Made by a program: the position numbers and the translations under genes. Source: JBJTIF01 sp046094825 (GTDB taxonomy: Bacteria; Actinomycetota; UBA4738; HRBIN12). From it: a stretch of DNA of 11,394 bases. Below the pieces are notes generated by a model. The model was not told the origin of the DNA, did no database searches, and saw nothing but the letters and a program-made list of their open reading frames with translations. Positions 1-7,241 of the stretch are shown here, in pieces; the first letter of the stretch is position 1; every line of letters starts with the position of its first letter. The stretch is from positions 1 to 11,394 of the forward strand of contig JBJTIF010000150.1 of the NCBI GenBank assembly GCA_046094825.1. Direction: 5' to 3'.

Positions 1-84
1 GCGCCGGCCGGGGGGGCGGCGCGGGCCCCCCCGCCCGCCGCCGCGGGGCGGCCGCCCCCCGCGGGGGGGGGCCCCCCCCCCGCG
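1..84. other. G/C-only low-complexity contig end
   Basis: The first 84 bases contain no A or T at all and are built of G and C runs, including nine Gs (63-71) directly followed by ten Cs (72-81). The first A is at 85 and the ppdK stop codon begins only a few bases later. Even in this GC-rich genome no other stretch looks like this. It could contain a GC hairpin acting as a ppdK terminator, but the composition fits low-quality sequence at an assembly edge better. No gene is supported here. Confidence 0.7.
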
Positions 85-91
85 ACCGGGG

Positions 92-2782
92 CTACTTCGA
101 GGCGACCTCCGCGGTGCCGATCGCGGCCTGGCCCGCCGCGAGCCGCGCGGTCTCGATGCGGAACGGCGAGCACGACACGTAGTCGAGCCCGAGGGTGTGG
201 CAGAACGCGACCGACGCGGGGTCTCCCCCGTGCTCGCCGCAGATCCCGACGTGGAGGTCGGCGCGCGTCGAGCGACCCTCCTCGGTCGCGATCCGCATGA
301 GGCGACCGACGCCGGTCCGGTCGACCGTGACGAACGGGTTCGCCGGGACGAGCTTGCGCTCCTCGTAGAGCGAGACGAACTTCCCGATGTCGTCGCGGCT
401 GAAGCCGAACGCCGTCTGCGTGAGGTCGTTCGTCCCGAACGAGAAGAACTCCGCGACCTCGGCGATCTCGCCGGCGGTCACCGCCGCGCGCGGGAGCTCG
501 ATCATCGTTCCCCACTCGAGGTGCGCGAGCCGCTGCCCGGTCTCGGTCTGGACCGCCTCGGCGACCGGCTCGAGCTCCGCCCGCATCTGCCGGAGCTCCT
601 CGCGGGTCGCGACGAGGGGGATCATGATCTCGACCTGCGGATCCCCGCCCTCGGCCCGGACGGCGCACGCGGCCTCGACGATCGCCCGGACCTGCATCGC
701 GTAGAGACCCGGCTTCACGATGCCCAGGCGCACGCCGCGGAGCCCGAGCATCGGGTTCGCCTCGTGGAGGTCGTTCACCTTCCGGAGCACCCGTTCGGCC
801 TCGGTCACGTCCTCACCGCGCTCGCGACCGAGCGCGACCTCGACGGCGAGCGAGACCTGGTCGGGCAGGAACTCGTGGAGCGGCGGGTCGAGGAGGCGCA
901 CGGTGACCGGCAGGCCGCTCATCGCGCGGAAGATCCCGACGAAGTCGTTGCGCTGGAGCGGCAGGAGCGCGTCGTAGGCCGCACGCTCCTCCTCCGCGGA
1001 CTCCGCGAAGATCATCTGGCGCACCGCGAGCACGCGCTCCTCACCGAGGAACATGTGCTCGGTCCGGCACAGACCGATCCCCTGCGCGCCGCGATCGCGG
1101 GCGTTCGTCGCCTGGTCCGGCGTGTCGGCGTTCGCGCGGACGCGGAGCCGTCGGACCTCGTCGGCGCGACGCATGAGCCGCTCGAACGCCTTCCAGATCC
1201 TCGCGTCGCGCGCGGCGACGTCGCCGCCACGCGCCTTCTCGAGGACCGACTCCTCGAGCGGCAGCTCGCCGAGGTACACGCGGCCGTTGAAGCCGTCGAT
1301 CGTGATGACGTCGCCCTCGGCGACCCGCGTGCCATTCGCGGAGAAGGCGCGCGCGGCGACGTCGATGCGCACCGCGTCGGCACCGCACACCGCGGGGATG
1401 CCCTCACCGCGCGCGACGACGGCCGCGTGGGAGTTCGTGCCGCCCGCGCTCGTGAGGATCCCCTGCGCGGCGATCATGCCGTGGTAGTCGTCGGGCGTCG
1501 TCTCGCGCCGCACGAGGATCACGCGCTCGCCGCGATCGCCCCAGGTCTTCGCCTCGTCGGCGCTGAAGACGACCTTGCCGGTCGCCGCGCCCGGGGAGGC
1601 GTTCAGGCCGGTCGCGATCGGCGACCCCGCGGCACCGCCGGCGACGACGCGCTTGAAGAGCTCCTCGAGTCGGTTCGCGTCCACCCGCAGGAGCGCCTCG
1701 TCCTCACCGATGAGCCCCTCCTCGAGCATGTCGTAGGCCATGACCCACTCGGCGAACGCCGTGCGCTTGCCGACCCGGGTCTGGAGGATCCACAGACGCC
1801 CGCGTTCGATCGTGAACTCGATGTCGCACATGTCGCGGTAGTGCCGTTCGAGCGTGTCCATGACGCTGCGGAGGCCGGCGTACGAGGTCGGGTCGAGCGC
1901 CTCGAGCTCCGTGAGGTGGAGCGTGTTGCGGATCCCCGCGACGACGTCCTCACCCTGGGCGTTGCCGAGGTAGTCGCCGTAGGGCACCCGCTCACCCGTC
2001 GCCGGGTCGCGGGTGAAGGCGACGCCGGTCCCCGAGCCCTCGCCGAGGTTGCCGAACACCATCGCCTGCACGTTCACGGCGGTCCCGAGGTCGTCCGAGA
2101 TCTTGTTCTGCCGCCGGTAGTCGCGCGCCCGACGGCCGTTCCAGGACCGGAAGACGGCCTCGATCGCGAGGAGGAGCTGCTCGCGCGGCTCGGTCGGGAA
2201 CGGCGACCCGGTGTGCCGCTCGTAGATCGCGCGGAACTCGGCGATGACGGCGAGGAGATCGTCGGCGTCGAGGTCGGTGTCCTGCGCGTTCGCGCCCTTG
2301 CGCTCCTTCGCGGTATCGAGGGCGTGCTCGAAGGCATCGCCGGGGATGCCCATGACGATCTTCCCGAACATCTGGATGAAGCGGCGGTACGCGTCGCGCG
2401 CGAAGCGGAGGTCGCCCGAGGCATCGGCGAGTCCGGCGAGCGACGCCTCGTTCAGGCCGAGGTTCAGGACCGTGTCCATCATCCCCGGCATCGAGAACTT
2501 CGCGCCGGAGCGCACGGAGACGAGGAGCGGGTCGCCGGCGTCACCGAGACGCCGGCCCATCGCGGCCTCGAGCGTCGCGACGTGCCGGTCCACCTCCTCG
2601 ACGAGCCCCTCGGGGAACCCGTCGCCCGCGAGGTAGGCGAGGCAGGCCTCCGTCGAGATCGTGAACCCGTGCGGGACCGGGAGCCCCATCGTCGTCATCT
2701 CGGCGAGGTTCGCGCCCTTACCCCCGAGGAGGTCCTTCATGTCGCGGTTGCCCTCGGAGAAGTCGTAGACGTACTTCGGCAT
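92..2782 (-). CDS. ppdK: Pyruvate, phosphate dikinase (PPDK)
   Basis: Cytosolic enzyme interconverting pyruvate + ATP + Pi and PEP + AMP + PPi. The product is 896 residues, normal for bacterial PPDK, and complete. The N-terminal ATP-grasp domain starts with the GGKGANLAEM nucleotide loop (about 20-29) and carries SVRSGAKFSMPGMMDT (89-104). The central swivelling phosphohistidine domain has GGTNSHAAVV with catalytic His452. The C-terminal PEP/pyruvate TIM barrel has GIGLCRTEHMF (568-578), SFGTNDLTQ (781-789) and GICGEHGG with catalytic Cys848. The ATG at 2782 begins MPKYVYDF, the usual PPDK start, and has a GGGAGG ribosome site 5 bases upstream. The reading frame stays open upstream but only as the antisense shadow of the protease gene. 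Odd point: the residue two before the catalytic His is Asn450, where PPDKs usually have the regulatory Thr. Last gene of the run, 62 bases after the metalloprotease gene. Confidence 0.97.
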   Translation of the reverse strand: MPKYVYDFSEGNRDMKDLLGGKGANLAEMTTMGLPVPHGFTISTEACLAYLAGDGFPEGLVEEVDRHVATLEAAMGRRLGDAGDPLLVSVRSGAKFSMPGMMDTVLNLGLNEASLAGLADASGDLRFARDAYRRFIQMFGKIVMGIPGDAFEHALDTAKERKGANAQDTDLDADDLLAVIAEFRAIYERHTGSPFPTEPREQLLLAIEAVFRSWNGRRARDYRRQNKISDDLGTAVNVQAMVFGNLGEGSGTGVAFTRDPATGERVPYGDYLGNAQGEDVVAGIRNTLHLTELEALDPTSYAGLRSVMDTLERHYRDMCDIEFTIERGRLWILQTRVGKRTAFAEWVMAYDMLEEGLIGEDEALLRVDANRLEELFKRVVAGGAAGSPIATGLNASPGAATGKVVFSADEAKTWGDRGERVILVRRETTPDDYHGMIAAQGILTSAGGTNSHAAVVARGEGIPAVCGADAVRIDVAARAFSANGTRVAEGDVITIDGFNGRVYLGELPLEESVLEKARGGDVAARDARIWKAFERLMRRADEVRRLRVRANADTPDQATNARDRGAQGIGLCRTEHMFLGEERVLAVRQMIFAESAEEERAAYDALLPLQRNDFVGIFRAMSGLPVTVRLLDPPLHEFLPDQVSLAVEVALGRERGEDVTEAERVLRKVNDLHEANPMLGLRGVRLGIVKPGLYAMQVRAIVEAACAVRAEGGDPQVEIMIPLVATREELRQMRAELEPVAEAVQTETGQRLAHLEWGTMIELPRAAVTAGEIAEVAEFFSFGTNDLTQTAFGFSRDDIGKFVSLYEERKLVPANPFVTVDRTGVGRLMRIATEEGRSTRADLHVGICGEHGGDPASVAFCHTLGLDYVSCSPFRIETARLAAGQAAIGTAEVASK

Positions 2783-2787
2783 GCGGT

Positions 2788-2793
2788 CCTCCC
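2788..2793 (-). promoter_or_regulatory. Ribosome binding site of ppdK
   Basis: GGGAGG on the minus strand, 5 bases before the ATG at 2782. It settles the PPDK start against the much longer open frame that continues upstream. The 62-base gap to the preceding gene also holds a TACACT that resembles a -10 box, but no matching -35 was found, so a separate ppdK promoter is unproven. Confidence 0.8.
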
Positions 2794-2844
2794 GGCGGTC
2801 CGGTGTCGTCGTCGTGGGTGTCGGGGGAAGTGTACGGAGGCGGC

Positions 2845-4059
2845 TCAGCCCGCGGCCGCGCGGAGGAGCTCGAGGGTGGGGGCGTCGGAGGCGAAGAGGA
2901 CGCGCACCCGGGTCGGGTCGTCGCGCACCCGCAGGATCGCGATCGGGCGGGCCTCGACGGAGCCGGCGAAGTCCCCCATCGCCCGGGCGAACTCCTCGGC
3001 GTCGCCGCGGGAGTCCCAGGCGGTCTCGAGCACGACCGCCACGCGGGTGCCGTCCGTCCAGGACCGCAGGAGCCCCCCGTCCCATCCGATCGTGGCTCCC
3101 ACGACGGTCGCGAAGTCGATCCGCCGCTGGAGGTAGGAGCGGAGCCAGGACTCCCCCGCGTCCTGGACGTCGAGGTCGATCCAGTCTGGGCCGAGCGCCG
3201 GGCCGAGGTCCGGGACGTCGAGCGGCGTCGGCAGGTCGTTCCACCGCTCGGGGTGGAGGATCTGCTCCGTGGTCGTCGGGAGATCGCGGAGGGATCGGTC
3301 GAGCTGGTCGTTCGCGACCGCCCAGGCTGCCCACGTGTACCCGGCCTCGTAGGGCCATCCCATCTCGGAGAGCAGGAAGTCCGGGACCTTCGGCCGCGGA
3401 CCGCCGCCGCCTCCGAGCGACGACCGTTCGGCGGCGGTGAGGGCCTCCTTCGCGTAGCGGAGCATGTGGTACGTCGCGCTCCCCTCGACGACGGCGAGCG
3501 CCGCCTGGAAGGCCTCCTCCTCGCAGTCCGCGAGGAGCCGATCGATCCGCGAGAGATCGAACCACTGGTCGTCGAGGGCGTGGACGAGCTCGTGCGCGAG
3601 CGTGACCCGCTCCTCGGGCATCGGGTCATCGCTGCCGAGGAAGACGAGCTCACCGGTGAGCGTGTCGTAGTAGCCGATCACCGCGACGTTGTAGAACTCG
3701 TGGTACGCGGCGCGGAGGTCGGTCCCGAGCGGGATCGCGCCGATCGTCTGCCAGGCGAGACCGCGCCGACCGTAGAGCTCCTCCGGGTACATCGCCGCGA
3801 ACCCGTCCTCGATCCGCGCGTCGAGGTCGGTCCGCGTGATCGCCTCCGGGACGACGGGCTCGAGGAAGTCGTGTCCGCGCACGCGCTCGACCGTCGCCAT
3901 GACGTCGCGCATGTACGGGAGGAGCTCGCCCTCGCGCGGCGCGTTCGACGGTGGGAGCGGCGCCGGGCGCGTGCAGAGGCGCTCGCGCGCCGCCGCGGCC
4001 GACCCGCCCTCGGCGGCCGGGGGGAACGCCGGCGCGGTCGCGAGGCGGCGAGGCGTCAT
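2845..4059 (-). CDS. HExxH zinc metalloprotease-like protein, unassigned family
   Basis: A 404-residue protein. It carries AHELVHALDDQ with the zinc-binding HExxH at residues 156-160 (His156, Glu157, His160). A possible third zinc ligand is Glu192 in VVEGSATYH, 32 residues on, which would be a gluzincin-like arrangement. Other visible elements are VIGYYDTLTGELVFLG (127-142), a Gly-rich stretch (216-220) and an alternating C-terminal segment RPIAILRVRDDPTRVRVLFA (371-390). The substrate is unknown. The chosen ATG overlaps the stop of the 59-residue gene upstream (ATGA) and has no clear ribosome site, so it is probably translated by coupling. With this start the N-terminus is Pro/Ala-rich with no signal peptide or membrane helix, which is odd if the protein is exported. 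An alternative ATG at 4170 in the same frame would overlap the upstream gene by more than 100 bases and adds no signal peptide either. The gene is well supported; its biochemical role is inferred from the motif only. Confidence 0.82.
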   Translation of the reverse strand: MTPRRLATAPAFPPAAEGGSAAAARERLCTRPAPLPPSNAPREGELLPYMRDVMATVERVRGHDFLEPVVPEAITRTDLDARIEDGFAAMYPEELYGRRGLAWQTIGAIPLGTDLRAAYHEFYNVAVIGYYDTLTGELVFLGSDDPMPEERVTLAHELVHALDDQWFDLSRIDRLLADCEEEAFQAALAVVEGSATYHMLRYAKEALTAAERSSLGGGGGPRPKVPDFLLSEMGWPYEAGYTWAAWAVANDQLDRSLRDLPTTTEQILHPERWNDLPTPLDVPDLGPALGPDWIDLDVQDAGESWLRSYLQRRIDFATVVGATIGWDGGLLRSWTDGTRVAVVLETAWDSRGDAEEFARAMGDFAGSVEARPIAILRVRDDPTRVRVLFASDAPTLELLRAAAG

Positions 4060-4235
4060 CGCCGGCGACCGCGACCGAGCGCGGCGATCCCGGCGACCGC
4101 GCCGATCGCCGAGCACGCGATCGAGGTCCAGAGCGCCGCCGTGGACCGCAGCGATCCGAGCCCCGCCCATCCGAGGAAGGCCGCGGCCGCGAACACCGCC
4201 ACGAACGCGACGGCGTACGACCGGCCCGCGCTCAC
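4056..4235 (-). CDS. Small two-helix membrane protein (59 aa)
   Basis: Not a recognised family. A GTG start (GTGA) overlaps the glyS stop, and its own TGA overlaps the start of the metalloprotease gene (ATGA), so it is locked between two genes by 4-base overlaps. The predicted product has two hydrophobic stretches, about residues 7-27 (YAVAFVAVFAAAAFLGW...) and 33-54 (ending GAVAGIAAL), joined by a short GLGSLRS loop. Arg5 at the N-terminus and the GRGRRR tail are positively charged, which by the positive-inside rule predicts a hairpin with both ends in the cytoplasm. The double overlap and the membrane-like composition argue for a real gene. It might anchor or partner the downstream protease; that is inference from position only. 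Confidence 0.68.
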   Translation of the reverse strand: MSAGRSYAVAFVAVFAAAAFLGWAGLGSLRSTAALWTSIACSAIGAVAGIAALGRGRRR

Positions 4236-5542
4236 AACCGCGCCTGCAGGTACCCGACGAGGTCGGCGATCGCGACGCGCTCCTGGGTCATCGGGTCCCG
4301 GTCGCGCACGGTCACCGCGCGGTCCTCGAGCGTGTCGAAGTCGATCGTGACGCAGAACGGCGTCCCGACCTCGTCCTGACGTCGGTACCGGCGACCGATC
4401 GACCCCGCGTCGTCGAAGTCCACCATCCACCGACCACGCACGAGGTCGAGGACCTCCCGCGCCGTCGGGGCGAGCTGCTCGTTGCGCGAGAGCGGCAGGA
4501 CCGCGACCTTCATCGGCGCGAGCGCGGGATGGAGGCCGAGGACGGTCCGCTTCTCGGTCTTCCCGGAGGCCGTCGCGACCTCCTCCTCGCGGTACGCGTC
4601 GACGAGGAACGCGAGGAGCGTCCGATCGACGCCGGCCGCCGGCTCGACGACGTACGGGAGGTAGCGCTCCTCCGTCTCGGGGTCGAAGTACGAGAGGTCC
4701 TCCCCGCTCGCCTCGGAGTGGGCGCGGAGGTCGAAGTCCGTCCGGTTCGCGATCCCCTCGAGCTCGGACCACCCGAACGGGAACTCGTACTCGACGTCGG
4801 TCGCCGCCTTCGCGTAGTGCGCGAGCTCGTCCGGCTCGTGCGGTCGGAGGCGGAGCCGCGCGGGGTCGATCCCGAGGTCGAGGTACCACCGGTGGCGCTG
4901 CTCGACCCAGTACCCGAACCACTCCTCGTCGGTCCCGGGCTTCACGAAGAACTCCATCTCCATCTGCTCGAACTCCCGCGTGCGGAAGATGAAGTTCCCC
5001 GGGGTGATCTCGTTGCGGAAGGACTTCCCGATCTGCGCGATCCCGAACGGGACCTTCCGGCGGCTCGCCTGCTGGACGGTGCGGAAGTCCACGAACATGC
5101 CCTGAGCGGTCTCCGGACGCAGGTACGCGCGGTTCTCGTCGTCCTGGACCGGACCGAGCCAGGTCTGGAGCATGAGGTTGAACTGCTTCGACTCCGCGAA
5201 CGCCTTCGAGCCGCAGTCGGGGCAGACCCCGCCCACGAGGTGGTCCTCGCGGTAGCGGCGGTGGCACCCGAGGCACTCCGTGAGGGGATCGGAGAACCCG
5301 TCGACGTGGCCGCTCGCCTTCCAGACGAGGGGCGACATGACGATCGCGGCCTCGAGACCGACGACGTCGTCGCGCATCTGGACCATGGAGCGCCACCACG
5401 CGGTGCGGATGTTCCGCCGGAGTTCGACCCCGAGGGGGCCGTAGTCCCAGGAGGACCGCAGCCCTCCGTAGATCTCGCTCGACTGGAACGCGAGCCCCCG
5501 GCGCTTGGCCAGGGAGGTCACGGCCTCCATGCGGTCCGTCAC
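4232..5542 (-). CDS. glyS: Glycyl-tRNA synthetase, dimeric (alpha2) class II type
   Basis: Charges tRNA-Gly with glycine using ATP, in the cytosol. The product is 436 residues, at the compact end of the single-chain alpha2 family, not the two-subunit glyQ/glyS form. It starts with the family's N-terminal block (FQSSEIYGGLRSSWDYGPLG, 19-38). A Cys4 zinc site follows (Cys90, Cys93, Cys107, Cys110). Class II motif 2 is FRNEITPGNF (175-184) with FEQMEMEFF (191-199); motif 3 includes GVDRTLL (304-310). The anticodon-binding domain runs from about APMKVAVLPL (342-351) to the C-terminus. The GTG start is supported by GGGGGAG 4 bases upstream. The stop overlaps the start of the 59-aa gene. The 85-base leader lacks the conserved T-box sequence, so T-box control is not indicated. 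Confidence 0.97.
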   Translation of the reverse strand: MTDRMEAVTSLAKRRGLAFQSSEIYGGLRSSWDYGPLGVELRRNIRTAWWRSMVQMRDDVVGLEAAIVMSPLVWKASGHVDGFSDPLTECLGCHRRYREDHLVGGVCPDCGSKAFAESKQFNLMLQTWLGPVQDDENRAYLRPETAQGMFVDFRTVQQASRRKVPFGIAQIGKSFRNEITPGNFIFRTREFEQMEMEFFVKPGTDEEWFGYWVEQRHRWYLDLGIDPARLRLRPHEPDELAHYAKAATDVEYEFPFGWSELEGIANRTDFDLRAHSEASGEDLSYFDPETEERYLPYVVEPAAGVDRTLLAFLVDAYREEEVATASGKTEKRTVLGLHPALAPMKVAVLPLSRNEQLAPTAREVLDLVRGRWMVDFDDAGSIGRRYRRQDEVGTPFCVTIDFDTLEDRAVTVRDRDPMTQERVAIADLVGYLQARL

Positions 5543-5546
5543 GGTG

Positions 5547-5553
5547 CTCCCCC
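5547..5553 (-). promoter_or_regulatory. Ribosome binding site of glyS
   Basis: GGGGGAG on the minus strand, 4 bases before the GTG at 5542. It decides in favour of GTG over the in-frame ATG four codons later. Further upstream in the same 85-base leader, TAGACT (minus strand, near 5594-5599) resembles a -10 box, without a convincing -35. Confidence 0.7.
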
Positions 5554-5603
5554 TTCTCTCCCGGCCGCTGGCAGCGACCGCTGGCGTGGGGCGAGTCTAC
5601 CGA

Positions 5604-5621
5604 GGGGCGGCGCGCCTCCCC
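5604..5621 (-). terminator. Possible hairpin after uppS
   Basis: Near-palindrome with GGGG-C-GG pairing with CC-T-CCCC around a CGCG loop, seven bases past the uppS stop codon. It has no T-tract on the minus strand, so it is at best a weak or Rho-assisted terminator, or a stabilising 3' hairpin, before glyS. Confidence 0.27.
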
Positions 5622-5627
5622 GGAGGT

Positions 5628-6401
5628 TCAGTCGTCGGTCGACGGGCAGTCGTCGGAGGCGACGGCCTCGTCCACGCACCCGAACCGTCGGGAGCGCTTC
5701 TGGTAGTCGCGGATCGCCTCGAAGAGGTGCTCGCGGTGGAAGTCGGGCCACAGGACCGGCGAGAAGTAGAGCTCGGAGTACGCGGCGCGCCACAGGAGGA
5801 AGTTCGACAGGCGCTCCTCACCGCTCGTTCGGATGATGAGGTCCGGATCCGGGAGGTCGGGCTCGTAGAGCCGCGCGGCGATCTGCTCGACGGTCACCCG
5901 GTCGCCGCGGAGCCGGCCGGCGTCGCGGTCCTCGAGGAGGCGGCGGACGGCATCGACGATCTCGATGCGGCCGCCGTAGTTGAACGCGATCGTGAGCGTC
6001 ATCCCGGTGTTGCCCGCCGTGAGCTCCTCGGAGGCCTCCATCTCGCGGAGCACGGAGCGCGGGACACGCCAGTCGCGTCGGCCGAGGAACCGGATCCGCA
6101 CGTTCAGGTCGTGGAGCTCGGCCCGACGCCGACGCAGGAGCCCGCGGTTGAAGCCCATGAGGTAGGTGACCTCCGCGGGCGGGCGGTTCCAGTTCTCCGT
6201 CGAGAACGCGAACATCGTGAGCCAGCGGAGCCCGACGGCCACGCCGCCGTGCACCGTGTCGAACATCGCCGCCTCGCCGGCGGCGTGGCCGTCGGTCCGC
6301 ACGAGCCCCCGACGCGTGGCCCAGCGGCCGTTGCCGTCCATGACGATGCCGACGTGGGCGGGGACGCGTGTCGGATCGATGTCCGCGAGGTAGCTGCTCA
6401 T
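5628..6401 (-). CDS. uppS: Isoprenyl transferase (undecaprenyl-diphosphate synthase family)
   Basis: A cis-prenyltransferase that condenses isopentenyl diphosphate units onto an allylic primer to make the polyprenyl carrier for peptidoglycan; it works at the inner face of the membrane. The product is 257 residues, typical size. All family blocks are visible: HVGIVMDGNGRWA (16-28) with catalytic Asp22, FAFSTENWNRPP (64-75), LTIAFNYGGR (136-145), and IIRTSGEERLSNFLLW (189-204) followed by AYSELYFSPVLWPDF (207-221), containing the conserved Arg and Glu residues that bind Mg and the diphosphate. The ATG overlaps the recO stop (ATGA), so the two are translationally coupled. The open frame extends upstream, but only antiparallel to recO. 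The Asp-rich last 17 residues are outside the conserved domain. Chain length of the product cannot be read from the sequence. Confidence 0.96.
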   Translation of the reverse strand: MSSYLADIDPTRVPAHVGIVMDGNGRWATRRGLVRTDGHAAGEAAMFDTVHGGVAVGLRWLTMFAFSTENWNRPPAEVTYLMGFNRGLLRRRRAELHDLNVRIRFLGRRDWRVPRSVLREMEASEELTAGNTGMTLTIAFNYGGRIEIVDAVRRLLEDRDAGRLRGDRVTVEQIAARLYEPDLPDPDLIIRTSGEERLSNFLLWRAAYSELYFSPVLWPDFHREHLFEAIRDYQKRSRRFGCVDEAVASDDCPSTDD

Positions 6402-7147
6402 CGGACGACGCTCCGCGCGAGCATCGGGAACGACCGCATCCGGCGCTCGAGGTGGTACTCGGTGAACCCCGCGAGGAGCGACCGCGCGGTGCGGCGGAGC
6501 GGCAGATCGACGGTGAACGCACCCGCGCTGCCGAGGTCGGCGTCGCCGAGCGCGGCGAGGAACGCGAGCGCCTGCGGCGCGACCGGCTCGGCGCCGCCGT
6601 CCGCGCACCCGTCGCACACGGCGCCGCCCTGGGCGGTCGAGAAGCGCGTCGGCGACGTCGCCCCGCAGGCCGCGCACGCGACGAGGTTCGGGTGGAAGCC
6701 CGAGAGCGAGAGGACCTTCAGCAGGAACGACTGCGCGACGAGCTCGGGGTCGGTGGGCCGCGTCTCGAGCGCGCGGAGCCCGGCGAGCAGGAGCGCGTAG
6801 AGCCGGGGGTTGCGCTCGTGGTCCTCCGCGACCTTGTCGACGACCTCCACCATCGTCTCCGCGGCGGCGAGGAGCGCGAGGTCCTCGCGGATCGGGCGGA
6901 AGGCGCCGAGGATCTCGGCCTGCGAGACCGTGTCGAGATCGCCCCGACCCCGGTACGCCATGAGGGCGACGTGCGTGAGCGGTTCGAGGCGCGCACCGAA
7001 CCGCGACGTCGTCTTGCGGATTCCCTTCGCGACGACGCGGACCTTCCCCGCGCCCTGCGTCATCACGGTCACGATGCGGTCGGCCTCGCCGAGCTTCACC
7101 GTCCGCAGGACGACGCCCTGCTCCTTGTAGAGCGGCATGGCGCGCAT
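6398..7147 (-). CDS. recO: DNA repair protein RecO
   Basis: Recombination mediator that works with RecR (and RecF) to load RecA on SSB-coated single-stranded DNA and can anneal strands. The product is 249 residues, normal length. The N-terminal OB-fold starts LYKEQGVVLRTVKLGEADRI (6-25) and includes KGIRKTTSRFGARLEP (41-56), both typical. The C-terminal half holds a Cys4 zinc knuckle (Cys158, Cys161, Cys178, Cys181). The start is uncertain by three codons. The ATG at 7147 has GGGGG 4 bases upstream and is preferred; the ATG at 7138 (MPLYKEQG) matches the usual N-terminus of the family but lies 13 bases from that ribosome site. Its stop overlaps the uppS start. recO near era is a widespread arrangement; here the deoC block separates them. 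Confidence 0.95.
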   Translation of the reverse strand: MRAMPLYKEQGVVLRTVKLGEADRIVTVMTQGAGKVRVVAKGIRKTTSRFGARLEPLTHVALMAYRGRGDLDTVSQAEILGAFRPIREDLALLAAAETMVEVVDKVAEDHERNPRLYALLLAGLRALETRPTDPELVAQSFLLKVLSLSGFHPNLVACAACGATSPTRFSTAQGGAVCDGCADGGAEPVAPQALAFLAALGDADLGSAGAFTVDLPLRRTARSLLAGFTEYHLERRMRSFPMLARSVVR

Positions 7148-7203
7148 CGTACCCCCGGACCCCCGGCGCCCCGCCCGTGCCCGGTGGCGTTTCCGTGGAG
7201 AGT

Positions 7204-7230
7204 CCCCGGGTCCGCGAGCGCGTGCCGGGG
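7204..7230 (-). terminator. Possible hairpin between the ALDH pair and recO
   Basis: CCCCGG (7204-7209) pairs with CCGGGG (7225-7230), giving a 6-bp all-GC stem about 12 bases past the stop of the pseudo-ALDH gene. No T-tract follows on the minus strand. It may mark the end of the deoC-ALDH block, or simply reflect the GC richness of this 94-base gap, which holds no gene. Confidence 0.3.
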
Positions 7231-7241
7231 GCGGGTGGCGC

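Noticed and set aside
197..3136. A 979-codon open frame on the plus strand opposite ppdK
   Set aside because: Its product is a low-complexity Arg/Glu/Val/Leu mixture with no domain, and it runs opposite PPDK and part of the protease. Such frames are expected where third codon positions are almost all G or C.
2783..3565. N-terminal extension of PPDK into the upstream open frame
   Set aside because: The extra residues are an Arg/Pro-rich shadow of the protease gene, while ATG 2782 has a good ribosome site and matches the family N-terminus.
5543..5627. T-box leader or other riboswitch before glyS
   Set aside because: The leader is only 85 bases and lacks the conserved T-box sequence; it holds just a GC hairpin and short CGCTG repeats.
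3836..5836. Long plus-strand open frame opposite the protease, membrane protein and glyS
   Set aside because: It crosses three real genes on the other strand, is rich in repeated Arg/Glu/Asp/Leu, and has no recognisable motif or ribosome site. It is a GC-bias shadow.
6402..6677. Longer UppS start inside recO
   Set aside because: The added residues are Arg-rich shadow sequence of recO; the ATGA overlap start gives a normal 257-residue enzyme.
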